Shown: positions 26,902 through 36,135, numbered from the stretch's first letter. The stretch: DNA of 64,000 nucleotides from Bacillus ndiopicus (GCF_000612805.1 NZ_HG964407.1:1-64000), one strand, 5' to 3'. Notes: generated from the letters alone by a model not told the origin. Translations and numbers: made by a program.

Positions 26902-26930
26902 AGTATACAGCAATCTTTTCAAGCACTCAA
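26902..26930 (-). promoter_or_regulatory. Sigma-A promoter of yidC
   Basis: On the minus strand TTGAGT (26925-26930), 17 nt, TATACT (26902-26907), about 30 nt before the start codon. The short leader leaves no room for a MifM-like arrest peptide. Confidence 0.75.
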
Positions 26931-26937
26931 TTATTTC

Positions 26938-26987
26938 ATTACAAAAATAGACAAAGTCACTTTATTGACTTTGCCTATTTTTGTAAT
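26938..26987 (-). terminator. Terminator after the AraC-family gene
   Basis: Stem ATTACAAAAATAG-CAAAGTC/GACTTTG-CTATTTTTGTAAT. Confidence 0.9.
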
Positions 26988-26998
26988 TATTCCCTTTA

Positions 26999-27823
26999 TT
27001 AAGCATTCTCTAACTTTTTATCAACCATGTCGAAGCGATAAAAATCATGGTGAAGCTCATCACGGAAATGCTTTGGTGTCACACTAGTATATTTTTTAAA
27101 AATGCGCGTAAAATAACTTTGATTACAAAAATGGAATTGATTTGATATGGACGTAATACTTTTATTTGTATGCCTTAAATAATACTGTGATTCTTCAACA
27201 CGACGCACATTTAAGTATTCAACTAATGTAATTCCAACATGCTCTCGGAAAATACGTGATAAATGACTTGTACTAATATGAAAATTATTAGCAATATTTT
27301 CCACTGTCAAGTCCGTTTCCAATTCATCATTTATATACATAATAACTTTATTAACAGTTTGATGGCTAAATGTCGGTTGCTTACGATCCGCAATAAAATA
27401 CACGTAAAACTCTATTAAATCATCCGCAAATTGTAAAAATTCAGCATCCTTCATTTTATTCTCAATCATATCTGTACAAGCTAAATTAAATGCAAATGCC
27501 TTTTTAGGAGGTACTTGATTATCGAGCAGCTTTCGTGCAACAATTGACGATAAAACTACAAAATATTGGCGCACTGCTTTAATCATTTGTTTACCAAAGC
27601 GAATGGATAATATATCAATTAATGCACGTAACGATTCTTTCGCCTTTATCTCTTCTAAATGGTAAATCTCAAATAATAATCTCGACTCTATAGCAAAAAA
27701 ATCTTCCACACCATCGTATTGATTAATATTATCAATTTCCTGAAAATAACGTTTAGATATTGTCCCTGCTATCGATTGCTGTGGTTGCATAATATATCCC
27801 ATCTTTCCTAAAAATACTCTCAT
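26999..27823 (-). CDS. AraC-family transcriptional regulator
   Basis: A 274-aa protein whose C-terminal 100 residues (about 160-260) form the two-HTH AraC domain: LTVENIANNFHISTSHLSRIFREHVGIT, then SITSISNQFHFCNQSYFTRIFKKYTSVTPKHFR. The first 150 residues are a helical domain I do not recognise; it does not look like a cupin or a response-regulator receiver. The start is uncertain among ATG codons at 27823, 27802 and 27790. No target can be named. Confidence 0.85.
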   Translation of the reverse strand: MRVFLGKMGYIMQPQQSIAGTISKRYFQEIDNINQYDGVEDFFAIESRLLFEIYHLEEIKAKESLRALIDILSIRFGKQMIKAVRQYFVVLSSIVARKLLDNQVPPKKAFAFNLACTDMIENKMKDAEFLQFADDLIEFYVYFIADRKQPTFSHQTVNKVIMYINDELETDLTVENIANNFHISTSHLSRIFREHVGITLVEYLNVRRVEESQYYLRHTNKSITSISNQFHFCNQSYFTRIFKKYTSVTPKHFRDELHHDFYRFDMVDKKLENA

Positions 27824-27871
27824 ACCTTCCTAGATTACATAGTTGTTAAACAAGATGCATATTTTCATCGT

Positions 27872-27931
27872 AATCAATTACGTCTTTGCTAACTCAAGTT
27901 CAGATTTTTTCGAGTTAATTTGAGGAAGAAG
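27872..27931 (+). repeat. Dispersed ~55-bp repeat, copy B
   Basis: AATCAATTACGTCTTTGCTA, a variable stretch, then AGATTTTTTCGAGTTAATTT and GAGGAAG. Close match to copy A at 21372. It is the only recognisable item in the 870 bases between 27824 and 28697; the rest (28080-28690) is very AT-rich, with no reading frame that has a ribosome site. Confidence 0.65.
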
Positions 27932-28697
27932 TTAACTTAAAATCGCCACGCCATGCGCCCACGATTAACTAGCCCGCATTATACAGACCATCCACTTCTA
28001 TTCCCTACATTGGGAGCGAAGTCATTACACACTCATGTATTGCTTTTAGAGTTAAAAACAAACGTTCAACTCCTATTTGTTGCTGATGCTTCACTTTTAA
28101 TACAAAAATAATTTGTCAAATTAAGATTAATACTATTAAAAAAACTATTACTCTGAAACTATATTTTCGCTAAATTACTAGAAATTTTTTAGTAACTACA
28201 GTGAATATTACCATAATTTATGTTTTTTTATCAACCAATATTTTTTATTTCATTAGTTGAATTTTACTATTATTTAAAAAGTAGAATTACTATTCCCTTT
28301 ATTTTACTAACAAATTATTTTCATTTAAAACAAAAGCGTAAAGCCTATATTAACAATGTTAATATAGTTGCAACTTCTATTTAAAATCTGATTATTTTTT
28401 AGCTCATGACGATATTATTTATTATAGTAAGCTTAACTCAACAACATCTAAACAAAAATTAAAATTATTTAAATATAGGACAAGAGTTAATAAAATTTAT
28501 CCAATTATATACTTTTATAGAAGAATTAATATTTTAATAATAACTAGATGCCCCTTATTTTTTTTAAAATTTTAATTTCTTTGTAGAAAAAAGCATATAA
28601 TCTCTGCATTATTCTCAAATCTTCTATAGCACAAATATAAAGGAGTATAGTAAAATAGAGGATAAAGACTTTATTTATCTAAAAGAGGTGTCACATT

Positions 28698-29348
28698 ATG
28701 GATCCAAAACAAGTGGAAGAAATTATGGAAATAATTAAAGAGTTTTTCCCAGAGGATACATCAATTGCAATTTCAAATACCGATGAATATTTGTATTACC
28801 AGCCCAGTAAAAAAGTAGATTTAAAAATTAAACCAGGTGATCCAGTAAAAAAGGGTTCTGCAGCATTTCAAGCTCTTACTTATGGTCAAAAAGTAAGCAC
28901 ATATATAGAGCCTGAGATTTTTGGAGTACCCTACTTCGGTATGAGTATCCCTTTAATGGAAGAAGGCGAAATGAAGGGAGCGATAACCGCGGTCTTTCCT
29001 CAGAAGCCATCACCATTTTTAACAAACTACATTACAATTAAAATAGATGATTGCTGGTACCCAATTAAGCATAGCCAAGTCATTTATTTGGAAACACAAC
29101 TACGCAAAACATATGTTAAAACAATGAATCGTGCAGGCTACCACCGTTTGAATTTAAGTGATTTAGAACTATTTTTAGCACCTGACTCTTTCATTCGTTG
29201 CCACAGATCATACATCGTAAATATTGACTTTATTGATGAAATTCAACCAGATTCTCACTCAACGTTTTTACTTATTATGAAGGATGGGACACGTATCCCT
29301 GTAAGCCAGCGTTACGCAAGCTACTTCCGACGCTCATTAGGCTTCTAA
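28698..29348 (+). CDS. LytTR-type transcriptional regulator with N-terminal sensor-like domain
   Basis: A 216-aa protein. The C-terminal 105 residues (about 112-216) form a LytTR DNA-binding domain: VIYLETQLRKTYVKT, FIRCHRSYIVNIDFIDEI and GTRIPVSQRYASYFRR. The N-terminal 110 residues are not a response-regulator receiver (no phosphoacceptor pattern). They look like a PAS/cache-like ligand domain with YFGMSIPLMEEGEMKGAI. AAGAGGTG lies before the ATG. It stands 350 nt upstream of the CoA-transferase gene, a likely target; this link is inferred. Confidence 0.85.
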   Translation: MDPKQVEEIMEIIKEFFPEDTSIAISNTDEYLYYQPSKKVDLKIKPGDPVKKGSAAFQALTYGQKVSTYIEPEIFGVPYFGMSIPLMEEGEMKGAITAVFPQKPSPFLTNYITIKIDDCWYPIKHSQVIYLETQLRKTYVKTMNRAGYHRLNLSDLELFLAPDSFIRCHRSYIVNIDFIDEIQPDSHSTFLLIMKDGTRIPVSQRYASYFRRSLGF

Positions 29349-29562
29349 ATTTTTTATACGATTTGAAAGGAGGGCTGTTTCACTTCATAAATTTAGTGAT
29401 AATTTTCAATCCACTTTTAGAAATCACGAATATTTATTATTATGTTTGTTGCAAACAGCCTTTGGTTCATTAAGTATTAAAATTCATATTTTTGACATAT
29501 TTACATACCGCTACACAATCTTAAATATATCGCAAATTCCCTTTTTTTCTCGCTTAAACATT

Positions 29563-29578
29563 TTTTAAGCACTTTCAT
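29563..29578 (+). promoter_or_regulatory. Possible cre (CcpA) site upstream of the CoA-transferase
   Basis: TTTTAAGCACTTTCAT matches 13 of 16 positions of the cre consensus, with the centre CG changed to CA. It lies about 120 nt before the start codon. Carbon control of acetate metabolism by CcpA is known in Bacilli, but the match is imperfect. Confidence 0.35.
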
Positions 29579-29699
29579 GTATATCATGAAGAAATTGTGA
29601 CAATTTAGTGATAATATGTGGTGGTATGTATTTTAATACCTGTTTTTAAAAAACAGAAAATTCAATTTTCTATAAACTTTTTGCGGAGGAGGATTTTCA

Positions 29700-31223
29700 A
29701 TGGATTCACGAATTGAAAAACGTTTAGGGGTAAAAGAATTAGCTAACAAAATTGTTTCTGCTGCGGAAGCCGCTGCTCTTATTCAAGACGGTACTGTAGT
29801 AGGTATGAGCGGTTTTACACGTGCTGGTGACGCAAAAGTTGTACCAGAGGCACTTGCAGAACGCGCTAAAAACGAGCCATTAAAAATTGATGTTTACACA
29901 GGGGCATCATTAGGACCGGAAGTTGACAATCACTTAGCTACTGTAGGGGCAATCCGTAAGCGTGGACCATTCATTGCAGATGCAGGTATTCGAAACCTAA
30001 TCAACTCAGGCCAAGTAACTTATGTAGATGCTCACCTTTCTCATAACGCTGAATTAGTTCGCCAAGGAATTATTGGCCCAATTAAACACTTAATTATTGA
30101 AGCAGTTGCTATTACAGAAGATGGTTTAATTGTTCCAACAAACTCAGTTGGTAACTCACCTATTTTTGCACAATATGCTGAAAACATTATTATAGAGTTA
30201 AATATTTCTCATCCAGAATCATTAGTAGGTATCCACGATATTTATATTCCAGGTGAGCAAGGTGCTCGTGATCCAATCCCAATGACAAATGTACAGCAAC
30301 GCATTGGTGAAATTGGTATCCGTGTTCCATTAGAAAAAATTCAAGCAATCGTTATTTCTGAAGAGCCCGATGCTCCTTCATTAATCGTACCAGCAGATGA
30401 GGAAACTCAAACAATGGCAAACTTGTTATTAGATTTCTTCCGTTCTGAAATTAAAGCGGGTCGCTTAACAAACAACTTAATGCCATTACAATCTGGTGTA
30501 GGTTCTGTTGCTAATGCTGTATTAGAAGGATTTGCTGATTCAGAGTTTGAGGATTTAGTAGTAGCCTCTGAAGTATTACAAGATGCAGTATTCAACTTAA
30601 TTGATGCTGGTAAAGTAAAATTCGCTGCAGCAACATCAATTACACTTACTGAAGAATTACAGAAAAAAGTATATGGCAACCTAGAAAAATATGCTGATAA
30701 AATTGTATTACGTCCACAAGAAATTTCTAACCATCCAGAGCTTATTCGTCGTTTGGGCTTAATCTCAATTAACACGGCTCTTGAGTTAGATATTTATGGT
30801 AACGTAAACTCAACTCACGTTTCAGGTACAAAAATGATGAATGGTATTGGCGGTTCAGGCGACTTCGCACGTAATGCTCGTCTAGGTATTTTCGTAACGA
30901 AATCATACGCAAAAGGCGGCGCTATTTCTTCAATCGTACCAATGTCTTCACACGTGGACCATACAGAACACGATGTAGATGTAATTGTAACAGAGCAAGG
31001 TATTGCTGACTTACGTGGCTTAGCACCAAAAGAGCGTGCTCAATTAATTATTGAAAACTGTGCACACCCAGATTTCAAAGATCAATTACGTGATTACTAC
31101 AACCGCGCTGTTGAAGCAACTGGTAATCACCAAACACCACATATTTTAGAAGAAGCTCTTTCTTGGCACGTAAATCTTGCTAAAAATAAAACAATGAAGC
31201 AAGAAGTACCTGCCCAAGCTTAA
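29700..31223 (+). CDS. Acetyl-CoA hydrolase/transferase family protein (succinyl-CoA:acetate CoA-transferase type)
   Basis: A 507-aa class I CoA-transferase with both halves of the fold. The catalytic Glu is likely the one in VVASEVLQD (about 287), and GGSGDFARNARLGIF (about 390) is the CoA/oxyanion loop. The family moves CoA between acetate and succinate (or propionate), linking acetate activation and the TCA cycle. TGCGGAGGAGG precedes the ATG and codon use is highly regular, suggesting strong expression. The 351-bp upstream gap holds a cre-like site and two identical 14-mers. Confidence 0.9.
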   Translation: MDSRIEKRLGVKELANKIVSAAEAAALIQDGTVVGMSGFTRAGDAKVVPEALAERAKNEPLKIDVYTGASLGPEVDNHLATVGAIRKRGPFIADAGIRNLINSGQVTYVDAHLSHNAELVRQGIIGPIKHLIIEAVAITEDGLIVPTNSVGNSPIFAQYAENIIIELNISHPESLVGIHDIYIPGEQGARDPIPMTNVQQRIGEIGIRVPLEKIQAIVISEEPDAPSLIVPADEETQTMANLLLDFFRSEIKAGRLTNNLMPLQSGVGSVANAVLEGFADSEFEDLVVASEVLQDAVFNLIDAGKVKFAAATSITLTEELQKKVYGNLEKYADKIVLRPQEISNHPELIRRLGLISINTALELDIYGNVNSTHVSGTKMMNGIGGSGDFARNARLGIFVTKSYAKGGAISSIVPMSSHVDHTEHDVDVIVTEQGIADLRGLAPKERAQLIIENCAHPDFKDQLRDYYNRAVEATGNHQTPHILEEALSWHVNLAKNKTMKQEVPAQA

Positions 31224-31231
31224 CATTAATG

Positions 31232-31269
31232 AAAAAGACAAAATCTGTTCAATCAGATTTTGTCTTTTT
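31232..31269 (+). terminator. Terminator after the CoA-transferase
   Basis: Stem AAAAAGACAAAATCTG/CAGATTTTGTCTTTTT with a 6-nt loop. Confidence 0.93.
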
Positions 31270-31326
31270 CTCTTGAAAGAATGATATAATCAATTATTGA
31301 GAAATATTATCAAATGGAGGCTAGCT

Positions 31327-32472
31327 ATGCGTTTCTTTATATATGCGATTATTTTCTTCTCATTCTTTGACTTATTTACACAGCTCCCTGTAATGAGTAC
31401 GTTTGCAGAATCTGTTGGTGCAACACCGTTTATAGCAGGACTAGCTGTAGGTATGTATTCATTTTCTAATACATTCGGCAATATTTTGTCAGGTTTTTGG
31501 ACAGATAAAAAAGGACCTTTCCACGTTCTTGTTATCGGCTTATTGCTAACAGGGGTTTCCCTTTTATTATATCGATTTGTTGAAGAACCTATTCTTTTAT
31601 TAACTATTCGTTTTATACACGGTTTAGTAGCTGGGCTTATCGTTCCTGCTGCCTTTACTTACTTGGCAAATGCTACAGAGCACACGAAGCGAGGCAAAAG
31701 TAGCGCCATTTCTGGAGCATTCGTAGGTATTGCGGCAATTGTCGGACCAGCATTTAGCGGTATCATGGCAAGCCGCCAAAGCGTACCGTTTGTTTTTAGT
31801 ATCACGGCTATTTTTATACTAGTTTTAGGCGTTTTAACGCTCGTTATGCTGCGTAATACAAAGATTGTAAAATCAAAAAAGCAAGAACAAGCAATTGCTG
31901 TAAGCACATTTTTCCGCAATAGTGGAACAATTAAAGCTTTTATCGGGGCATTCTTCCTAATGTTTTCCCAAGGTGTCATCGCCTATCAACTTCCTTTGCA
32001 TGTGCAATCGTTAGGCTTTGATTCACGCATGAGTGGGATGTTAATGAGCATCTTTGGCATTGTAGCTGTGCTCATCTTTATTTTACCGACAAACCGAATT
32101 TTTGATAAAGTGGCTCCTACATATACATTAGCAATCGGAATTGGTTTAATGGGTGTGAGTCAGTTAATTTTAAGCCAATCAAGTGATAGCAGTATGTTAT
32201 ATAGTGCGCTTATTTGCTATGGTGTCGGCTTTGGTTTATTATTCCCATCTATTAACTCTTTGTTAATCGACTCCACAGCAGTAGAAGTACGAGGGAAAGC
32301 TTATGGCTATTTTTACGCCTTTTTCTCATTTGGTGTTGTCATCGGCTCGTCTTTACTAGGATTACTTGCATTAAACCATACACAAGGCTTCATTTTAACT
32401 GGTGTAATTTTATTAATTTTCGCTGGTGTAAGCTTAATTAATTTCAGCAAAGAAAAACAAGCTGTACATTAA
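31327..32472 (+). CDS. MFS transporter
   Basis: A 381-aa major facilitator with about twelve spans. The loop 2-3 motif reads GFWTDKKGPFHVLVIG and the fourth-helix region is RFIHGLVAGLIVPAAFTYLAN. The ATG at 31327 has TGGAGG upstream; the earlier reading from 31297 is not needed. Drug or metabolite efflux is likely by family; substrate unknown. Confidence 0.85.
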   Translation: MRFFIYAIIFFSFFDLFTQLPVMSTFAESVGATPFIAGLAVGMYSFSNTFGNILSGFWTDKKGPFHVLVIGLLLTGVSLLLYRFVEEPILLLTIRFIHGLVAGLIVPAAFTYLANATEHTKRGKSSAISGAFVGIAAIVGPAFSGIMASRQSVPFVFSITAIFILVLGVLTLVMLRNTKIVKSKKQEQAIAVSTFFRNSGTIKAFIGAFFLMFSQGVIAYQLPLHVQSLGFDSRMSGMLMSIFGIVAVLIFILPTNRIFDKVAPTYTLAIGIGLMGVSQLILSQSSDSSMLYSALICYGVGFGLLFPSINSLLIDSTAVEVRGKAYGYFYAFFSFGVVIGSSLLGLLALNHTQGFILTGVILLIFAGVSLINFSKEKQAVH

Positions 32473-32523
32473 AATATAAAAGGCGTGTCTTAATATTTTT
32501 TTAAGACACGCCCTTTTATATTT
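32473..32523. terminator. Bidirectional terminator
   Basis: Stem AATATAAAAGGCGTGTCTTA with TAAGACACGCCCTTTTATAT, between the convergent MFS and YtxH-like genes. Confidence 0.92.
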
Positions 32524-32534
32524 CAATTCCTTCA

Positions 32535-32846
32535 TTAAGTTAATTCTTTTTGGTCATTTTCATTATAGTACTGTACCGATGTTTGTGCACCTTCCGCAAT
32601 CATATTGTTTTCACGAATTTCAGTCGTATCTGCGCTACCAGCCGTTTCAGCTAGATTTTGCAACGGTGTTTCTTCTTCCATTGATGCCCTATTGTCTCTC
32701 ATTCCATCCATCATTTCAGTCGCTTTTGCTTTTGCATCCTGAATATAGTTCATTACTTTGTCCCTGTTTTCCTTTTTACTTAAATAGCTCGCTGCTCCTG
32801 CAACTAAACCTGCAATAACAACGCCTTTTCCTTTTAGTTTTGCCAT
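32535..32846 (-). CDS. YtxH-like general stress protein
   Basis: A 103-aa protein with a short N-terminal glycine/alanine-rich hydrophobic segment (GVVIAGLVAGAASYL, about 8-22), then the SKKENRDKVMNYIQDAKAKA helix typical of YtxH/DUF948-like stress proteins, and an acidic tail. GGAGGG lies 7 nt before the ATG at 32846. A consensus sigma-B promoter directly upstream supports general stress control. Confidence 0.8.
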   Translation of the reverse strand: MAKLKGKGVVIAGLVAGAASYLSKKENRDKVMNYIQDAKAKATEMMDGMRDNRASMEEETPLQNLAETAGSADTTEIRENNMIAEGAQTSVQYYNENDQKELT

Positions 32847-32885
32847 TATATATCCCTCCATTGTTATTATCGTTATATGGAAGTT

Positions 32886-32911
32886 ATACCCTACCGATTT
32901 ATAGTTTAAAC
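32886..32911 (-). promoter_or_regulatory. Sigma-B promoter of the YtxH-like gene
   Basis: On the minus strand GTTTAA (32906-32911), 14 nt, GGGTAT (32886-32891), 40 nt before the start codon: a full consensus match. Confidence 0.9.
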
Positions 32912-32958
32912 ATTTTGGTATGTAAATCAGTGACATCCCCTATTTTTTCATAAAAAAT

Positions 32959-32984
32959 GTTTCTATTTTTTTAATTTAGGGTAT
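32959..32984 (+). promoter_or_regulatory. Sigma-B promoter of the 33-aa membrane protein
   Basis: On the plus strand GTTTCT (32959-32964), 14 nt, GGGTAT (32979-32984). One change from consensus in the -35. It is divergent from the ytxH-like promoter, 47 nt away. Confidence 0.8.
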
Positions 32985-33017
32985 AAAAGCAATAATAATA
33001 GAAAGGGGCGATGAAAA

Positions 33018-33119
33018 ATGTTTAAATTTCAAGACATACAGTTTGGCGGACAAGAAGTATTATCAATACTAGGAGCGGCAGGCGTGTTAACATCGCTCGT
33101 GTATTTCTTCGTGTTTTAA
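33018..33119 (+). CDS. Tiny single-span membrane protein (33 aa)
   Basis: A 33-aa frame, MFKFQDIQFGGQEVLSILGA at the N-terminus, followed by a hydrophobic end (AGVLTSLVYFFVF) that should span the membrane. AAAGGGG stands 9 nt before the ATG. A sigma-B promoter lies upstream and a terminator shared with the convergent acetyltransferase follows. I do not recognise the family; a stress-induced membrane peptide is the simplest reading. Confidence 0.7.
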   Translation: MFKFQDIQFGGQEVLSILGAAGVLTSLVYFFVF

Positions 33120-33154
33120 ATAGTGCTACATTTTCTAAGTAAATTAAACAACAA

Positions 33155-33203
33155 AAAAGTTGTCTGAAAGCAGTGTACTAGCTTCTTTTCAGACAACTCT
33201 TTT
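33155..33203. terminator. Bidirectional terminator of the GTTGTCYGAAAAG family
   Basis: Stem AAAAAGTTGTCTGAAA/TTTCAGACAACT-TTTTT with a 17-nt loop. Confidence 0.9.
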
Positions 33204-33214
33204 TTAATATATTG

Positions 33215-33493
33215 CTATGCCTTCACATCGTCGTATGCATCGCTCTTTTCAAAGGAAGCGACCACATAGGAGCAAATTGCGTGCATTTTTAAATTATTAG
33301 CGCGAGCATACTCTGCCGCTTTGTCTAACAATTTTTTAGCTACCCCTTGTCCACGCAATTGATCAGATACATACGTGTGATCCATATGCATCACACCATT
33401 TTCCTCAGACCATGTAATTTCAGCTAAGCGCTCTCCATTCTGCTCGTATTCATAAGCAAAATGTCCATTACTACTTACTAAAGTAAATTCCAT
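33215..33493 (-). CDS. GNAT-like N-acetyltransferase, YjdJ type
   Basis: A 92-aa minimal GNAT domain (DUF4442/YjdJ-like). It contains EITWSEENGVMHMDHTYVSD, the acetyl-CoA loop QLRGQGVAKKLLD, and CSYVVASFEK near the end. The ATG at 33493 has AAGGGG at proper distance; the one three codons upstream is too close. It follows ypuA by 20 nt. Proteins of this type are small, and their acceptor is unknown. Confidence 0.85.
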   Translation of the reverse strand: MEFTLVSSNGHFAYEYEQNGERLAEITWSEENGVMHMDHTYVSDQLRGQGVAKKLLDKAAEYARANNLKMHAICSYVVASFEKSDAYDDVKA

Positions 33494-33513
33494 TGCATCC
33501 ATCCCCTTATTGA

Positions 33514-34416
33514 TTATTTAAACCATGAAGAAATTGTTTCTATTAATTTATTAAAGAAGTTTTTCACGCCATTCCAAAAACCTTCATCTTGTAAAATAGG
33601 CGCGAATTTTTCTTCAATAGTTTTACTTAAATCAGATAGCTGTGAAGATAGCTTTGAAAAATCAATATCTAATCCACGAATGCGATCCATTAAATCGATT
33701 AATAGTTGTCGATCTGTCTCACTTAAATTAATTTGTAGACGCGCTAATTGATCCTCAACAATTTTTTGTACTTCCTCACGTGTCGCAGGCTTTTGCTCTG
33801 CAATTACTTTTTTTATTTCTGTTAAAAGCTCTGCTACACGGTCATCAGAGATATCCGCACTATCAGCAATTGCTGTCGCAACATTTAACTCTTCATTCGC
33901 TACATCGGTACGCTCAATATCAAGTTTCTCACCTGTTTTAACTTCATAAGCTTTATAAATCCCTACTAATGCTGAGTGGCCTGTTACTGGCTTCGGTGCT
34001 GCAATTTCCACGATAGCATCCTCGATACCAGCTGTCATCATTGCATTCGCATAAATTTCAGCAGTTACTTCTGTAATATTTTCTGGTGTAACGATACTAA
34101 TAATTAACCCTTTGCCCTCTTCCTGACGTGTAATTTTTGCCGAAGAATACATGCGAGAGCTGGCATTACTATTTTTAATATATTGCACTAAATCATCACC
34201 AGACACCGTTACTTCATCAATCTCAGGCTCCTCGTTAACACGTAATGCTGTTTTTATTGTTTCTTTTTCTGCCTCTGAAAGATTTGCGCCATATACGACA
34301 ATTGGTACACCTAGTTTTTCATTTATTGGTTTCTGTGTTGCTGCGCTCGCAAGCGGTGCAAATACCGCCAAAGCTAACACCGTTATGACAAGCTTTATAA
34401 TCCATTTTTGCTTCAT
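33514..34416 (-). CDS. ypuA: Secreted DUF1002 protein (YpuA type)
   Basis: A 300-aa exported protein. A Sec signal peptide ends at ASA (about 25), the DUF1002 domain covers about 30-200 (VVYGANLSEAEKETI, TPENITEVTAEIYANAMMTAG), and helices with coiled-coil potential lie at 200-275. AGGGGAG precedes the ATG at 34416. B. subtilis ypuA responds to envelope stress; the biochemical role is unknown. Confidence 0.85.
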   Translation of the reverse strand: MKQKWIIKLVITVLALAVFAPLASAATQKPINEKLGVPIVVYGANLSEAEKETIKTALRVNEEPEIDEVTVSGDDLVQYIKNSNASSRMYSSAKITRQEEGKGLIISIVTPENITEVTAEIYANAMMTAGIEDAIVEIAAPKPVTGHSALVGIYKAYEVKTGEKLDIERTDVANEELNVATAIADSADISDDRVAELLTEIKKVIAEQKPATREEVQKIVEDQLARLQINLSETDRQLLIDLMDRIRGLDIDFSKLSSQLSDLSKTIEEKFAPILQDEGFWNGVKNFFNKLIETISSWFK

Positions 34417-34526
34417 ATTTTTTCTCCCCTCAAACACTTTACTATCTCTTGTTGGTAATCCGTACTATCATACGTCTTTCCCATGTCTATTAGTACGTGT
34501 TTAAAAGTAAAAGGTTGCAAGCAAGC

Positions 34527-35381
34527 CTACACAAGCTCTGTCCAACCATCCTCTTGTTTAATTTTACGTGCTTTCATTAATGAACCTAATGCTCGTTTAA
34601 AGGCACCTTTACTCATATCAAACATCTCTTGAATTTCCTCTGGTGCCGATTTATCACCAAATGGCATTTTACCGCCAACACTTTCTAAATATGCATAAAT
34701 TTTTTCTGCATCATCACCTAAACGCTCATGCTTACGAGGTAACATTGAGCCATTTAGTGAGCCATCCTCTTTCACATCAATAACGCGAACTTGTACATCT
34801 TGTCCTAAGCGTGGCTCAGCCTTCATTTCTGATTCGTGAACAAAGATACGATATGGTGTATCAACTCCAATTAAAAATGAGCCTACAGGTAACAAACGAT
34901 ATGGGCGTGCAAGGATGTTCTTATTATATATGTCCTCAAAGGCACCCTCATATAATTCATTCACTTTTTCCTCTGTTGCTAAGCGACCAAATAAATCACC
35001 ATTGCGGTCTGTTCGCAGCGTCATAAATAAATGGTCACCTGGCTGAGGCCAAAGCTCCTGTAATGCTGGTAAATCCTCTGCTTTTACGATAACTTCACGC
35101 GATGAGCCAATATCAACTGCTGCCCCTTCACGTGTTACTTTTAAAACGCGAGCCCAACCGTACTGCCCTTCAAGAATCGTTGGCAGCGCAGTTGTTGCTT
35201 GTAAATCGCCTCGGCGATCTGCATATAAAAACACTGTAATGCGCTCTCCCACATCAACAGTTTCTGCCACCTCCGACATATTTAATGGGATTTCAACATC
35301 GCCATTCGTTAATATATAGCGGGAACCTTGTTGTTCCAATACTGTTAATTCTACAACTTGCCCTGAACGTAATTCATTCAT
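34527..35381 (-). CDS. cvfB: S1-domain RNA-binding protein, CvfB/YitL family
   Basis: A 284-aa protein with three S1-like domains and a C-terminal winged helix (KMPFGDKSAPEEIQEMFDMSKGAFKRALGSLMKA). CvfB was described as a virulence and gene-expression factor in Staphylococcus aureus; it binds RNA. The ATG at 35381 follows GAGAGGA; an ATG at 35405 overlaps the mntR stop and lacks a site. Co-transcription with mntR is likely. Confidence 0.88.
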   Translation of the reverse strand: MNELRSGQVVELTVLEQQGSRYILTNGDVEIPLNMSEVAETVDVGERITVFLYADRRGDLQATTALPTILEGQYGWARVLKVTREGAAVDIGSSREVIVKAEDLPALQELWPQPGDHLFMTLRTDRNGDLFGRLATEEKVNELYEGAFEDIYNKNILARPYRLLPVGSFLIGVDTPYRIFVHESEMKAEPRLGQDVQVRVIDVKEDGSLNGSMLPRKHERLGDDAEKIYAYLESVGGKMPFGDKSAPEEIQEMFDMSKGAFKRALGSLMKARKIKQEDGWTELV

Positions 35382-35405
35382 CTTTTGCAAATTCCTCTCT
35401 GTCAT

Positions 35406-35825
35406 TTATATATTTTGCTGTGCCTTCATTGCATCTAGCTTTGCCACAAAGTCCTTCTCTTCTTCCATTAGCTGTACTAAATCCGCAATTCGATCAATCG
35501 CATTCCAGCTTAAATGGTGCTCAATTCCTTCAACGTCCTCATATATACGCTCCTCGTCTACACCAATAATTCGCAGGAATTGCTCTAGTAAATCGTGCCT
35601 TTGCACCAATCGCTTTCCTAGTTTTTCCCCTTTTGCTGTAAGCGTTAAACCTCTATATTTTTCATATACTAAGTAACCATCTTTATCTAACTTCTGAACC
35701 ATTTTCGTAACTGACGAAGGTAGAACAGATAATGCTTCTGCGATGTCGGACACTCGTGCATACCCTTTATTGTCAATTAATAAATAAATTTGCTCGATAT
35801 GATCCTCCATACTTGGTGTTGGCAT
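35406..35825 (-). CDS. mntR: Manganese-responsive repressor MntR
   Basis: A 139-aa DtxR-family regulator. All six residues of the binuclear Mn site are present at the B. subtilis positions: Asp8, Glu11, His77, Glu99, Glu102 and His103. The HTH reads [30 protein letters not shown] precedes the ATG. A matching operator is found at 61707-61726 over the zupT promoter. Confidence 0.96.
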   Translation of the reverse strand: MPTPSMEDHIEQIYLLIDNKGYARVSDIAEALSVLPSSVTKMVQKLDKDGYLVYEKYRGLTLTAKGEKLGKRLVQRHDLLEQFLRIIGVDEERIYEDVEGIEHHLSWNAIDRIADLVQLMEEEKDFVAKLDAMKAQQNI

Positions 35826-35896
35826 ATCCGAAAACCCCTCTCTTTCATTTAACTATATTAAGTTTACTACATATTTGGGCGAAAAGTTAACTGAAA

Positions 35897-35943
35897 ACGG
35901 CGGCTATCGAAAAAGCAGGTCAATACCTGTTTTTTCGATAGCC
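35897..35943 (-). terminator. Second terminator-like hairpin upstream of mntR
   Basis: Stem GGCTATCGAAAAA-GCAGG/CCTG-TTTTTTCGATAGCC followed on the minus strand by GCCGTTTTC. The 185 nt between it and the next hairpin hold no reading frame with a ribosome site, so what it terminates is unclear; a small RNA is possible. Confidence 0.55.
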
Positions 35944-36135
35944 CTGCGCAATTTTATTAAAGTCATTCTTACTTATGATTCTCTTTTTCGTACCAAAAAC
36001 ATAGATGTTTAAAAAACAACCTAAAAAAGGATATTTAACCGAGTTTCGAAGGTAAATCTACTTTTTCATTTTCAAATTAATCTTGTTATAAAAATTTTTT
36101 ATGGATAATGAATTTAATTTTATAATTTAACAAGC

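Noticed and set aside
26870-26937. MifM-like arrest peptide controlling yidC
   Set aside because: The promoter lies about 30 nt before yidC, so there is no space for an upstream sensor gene.
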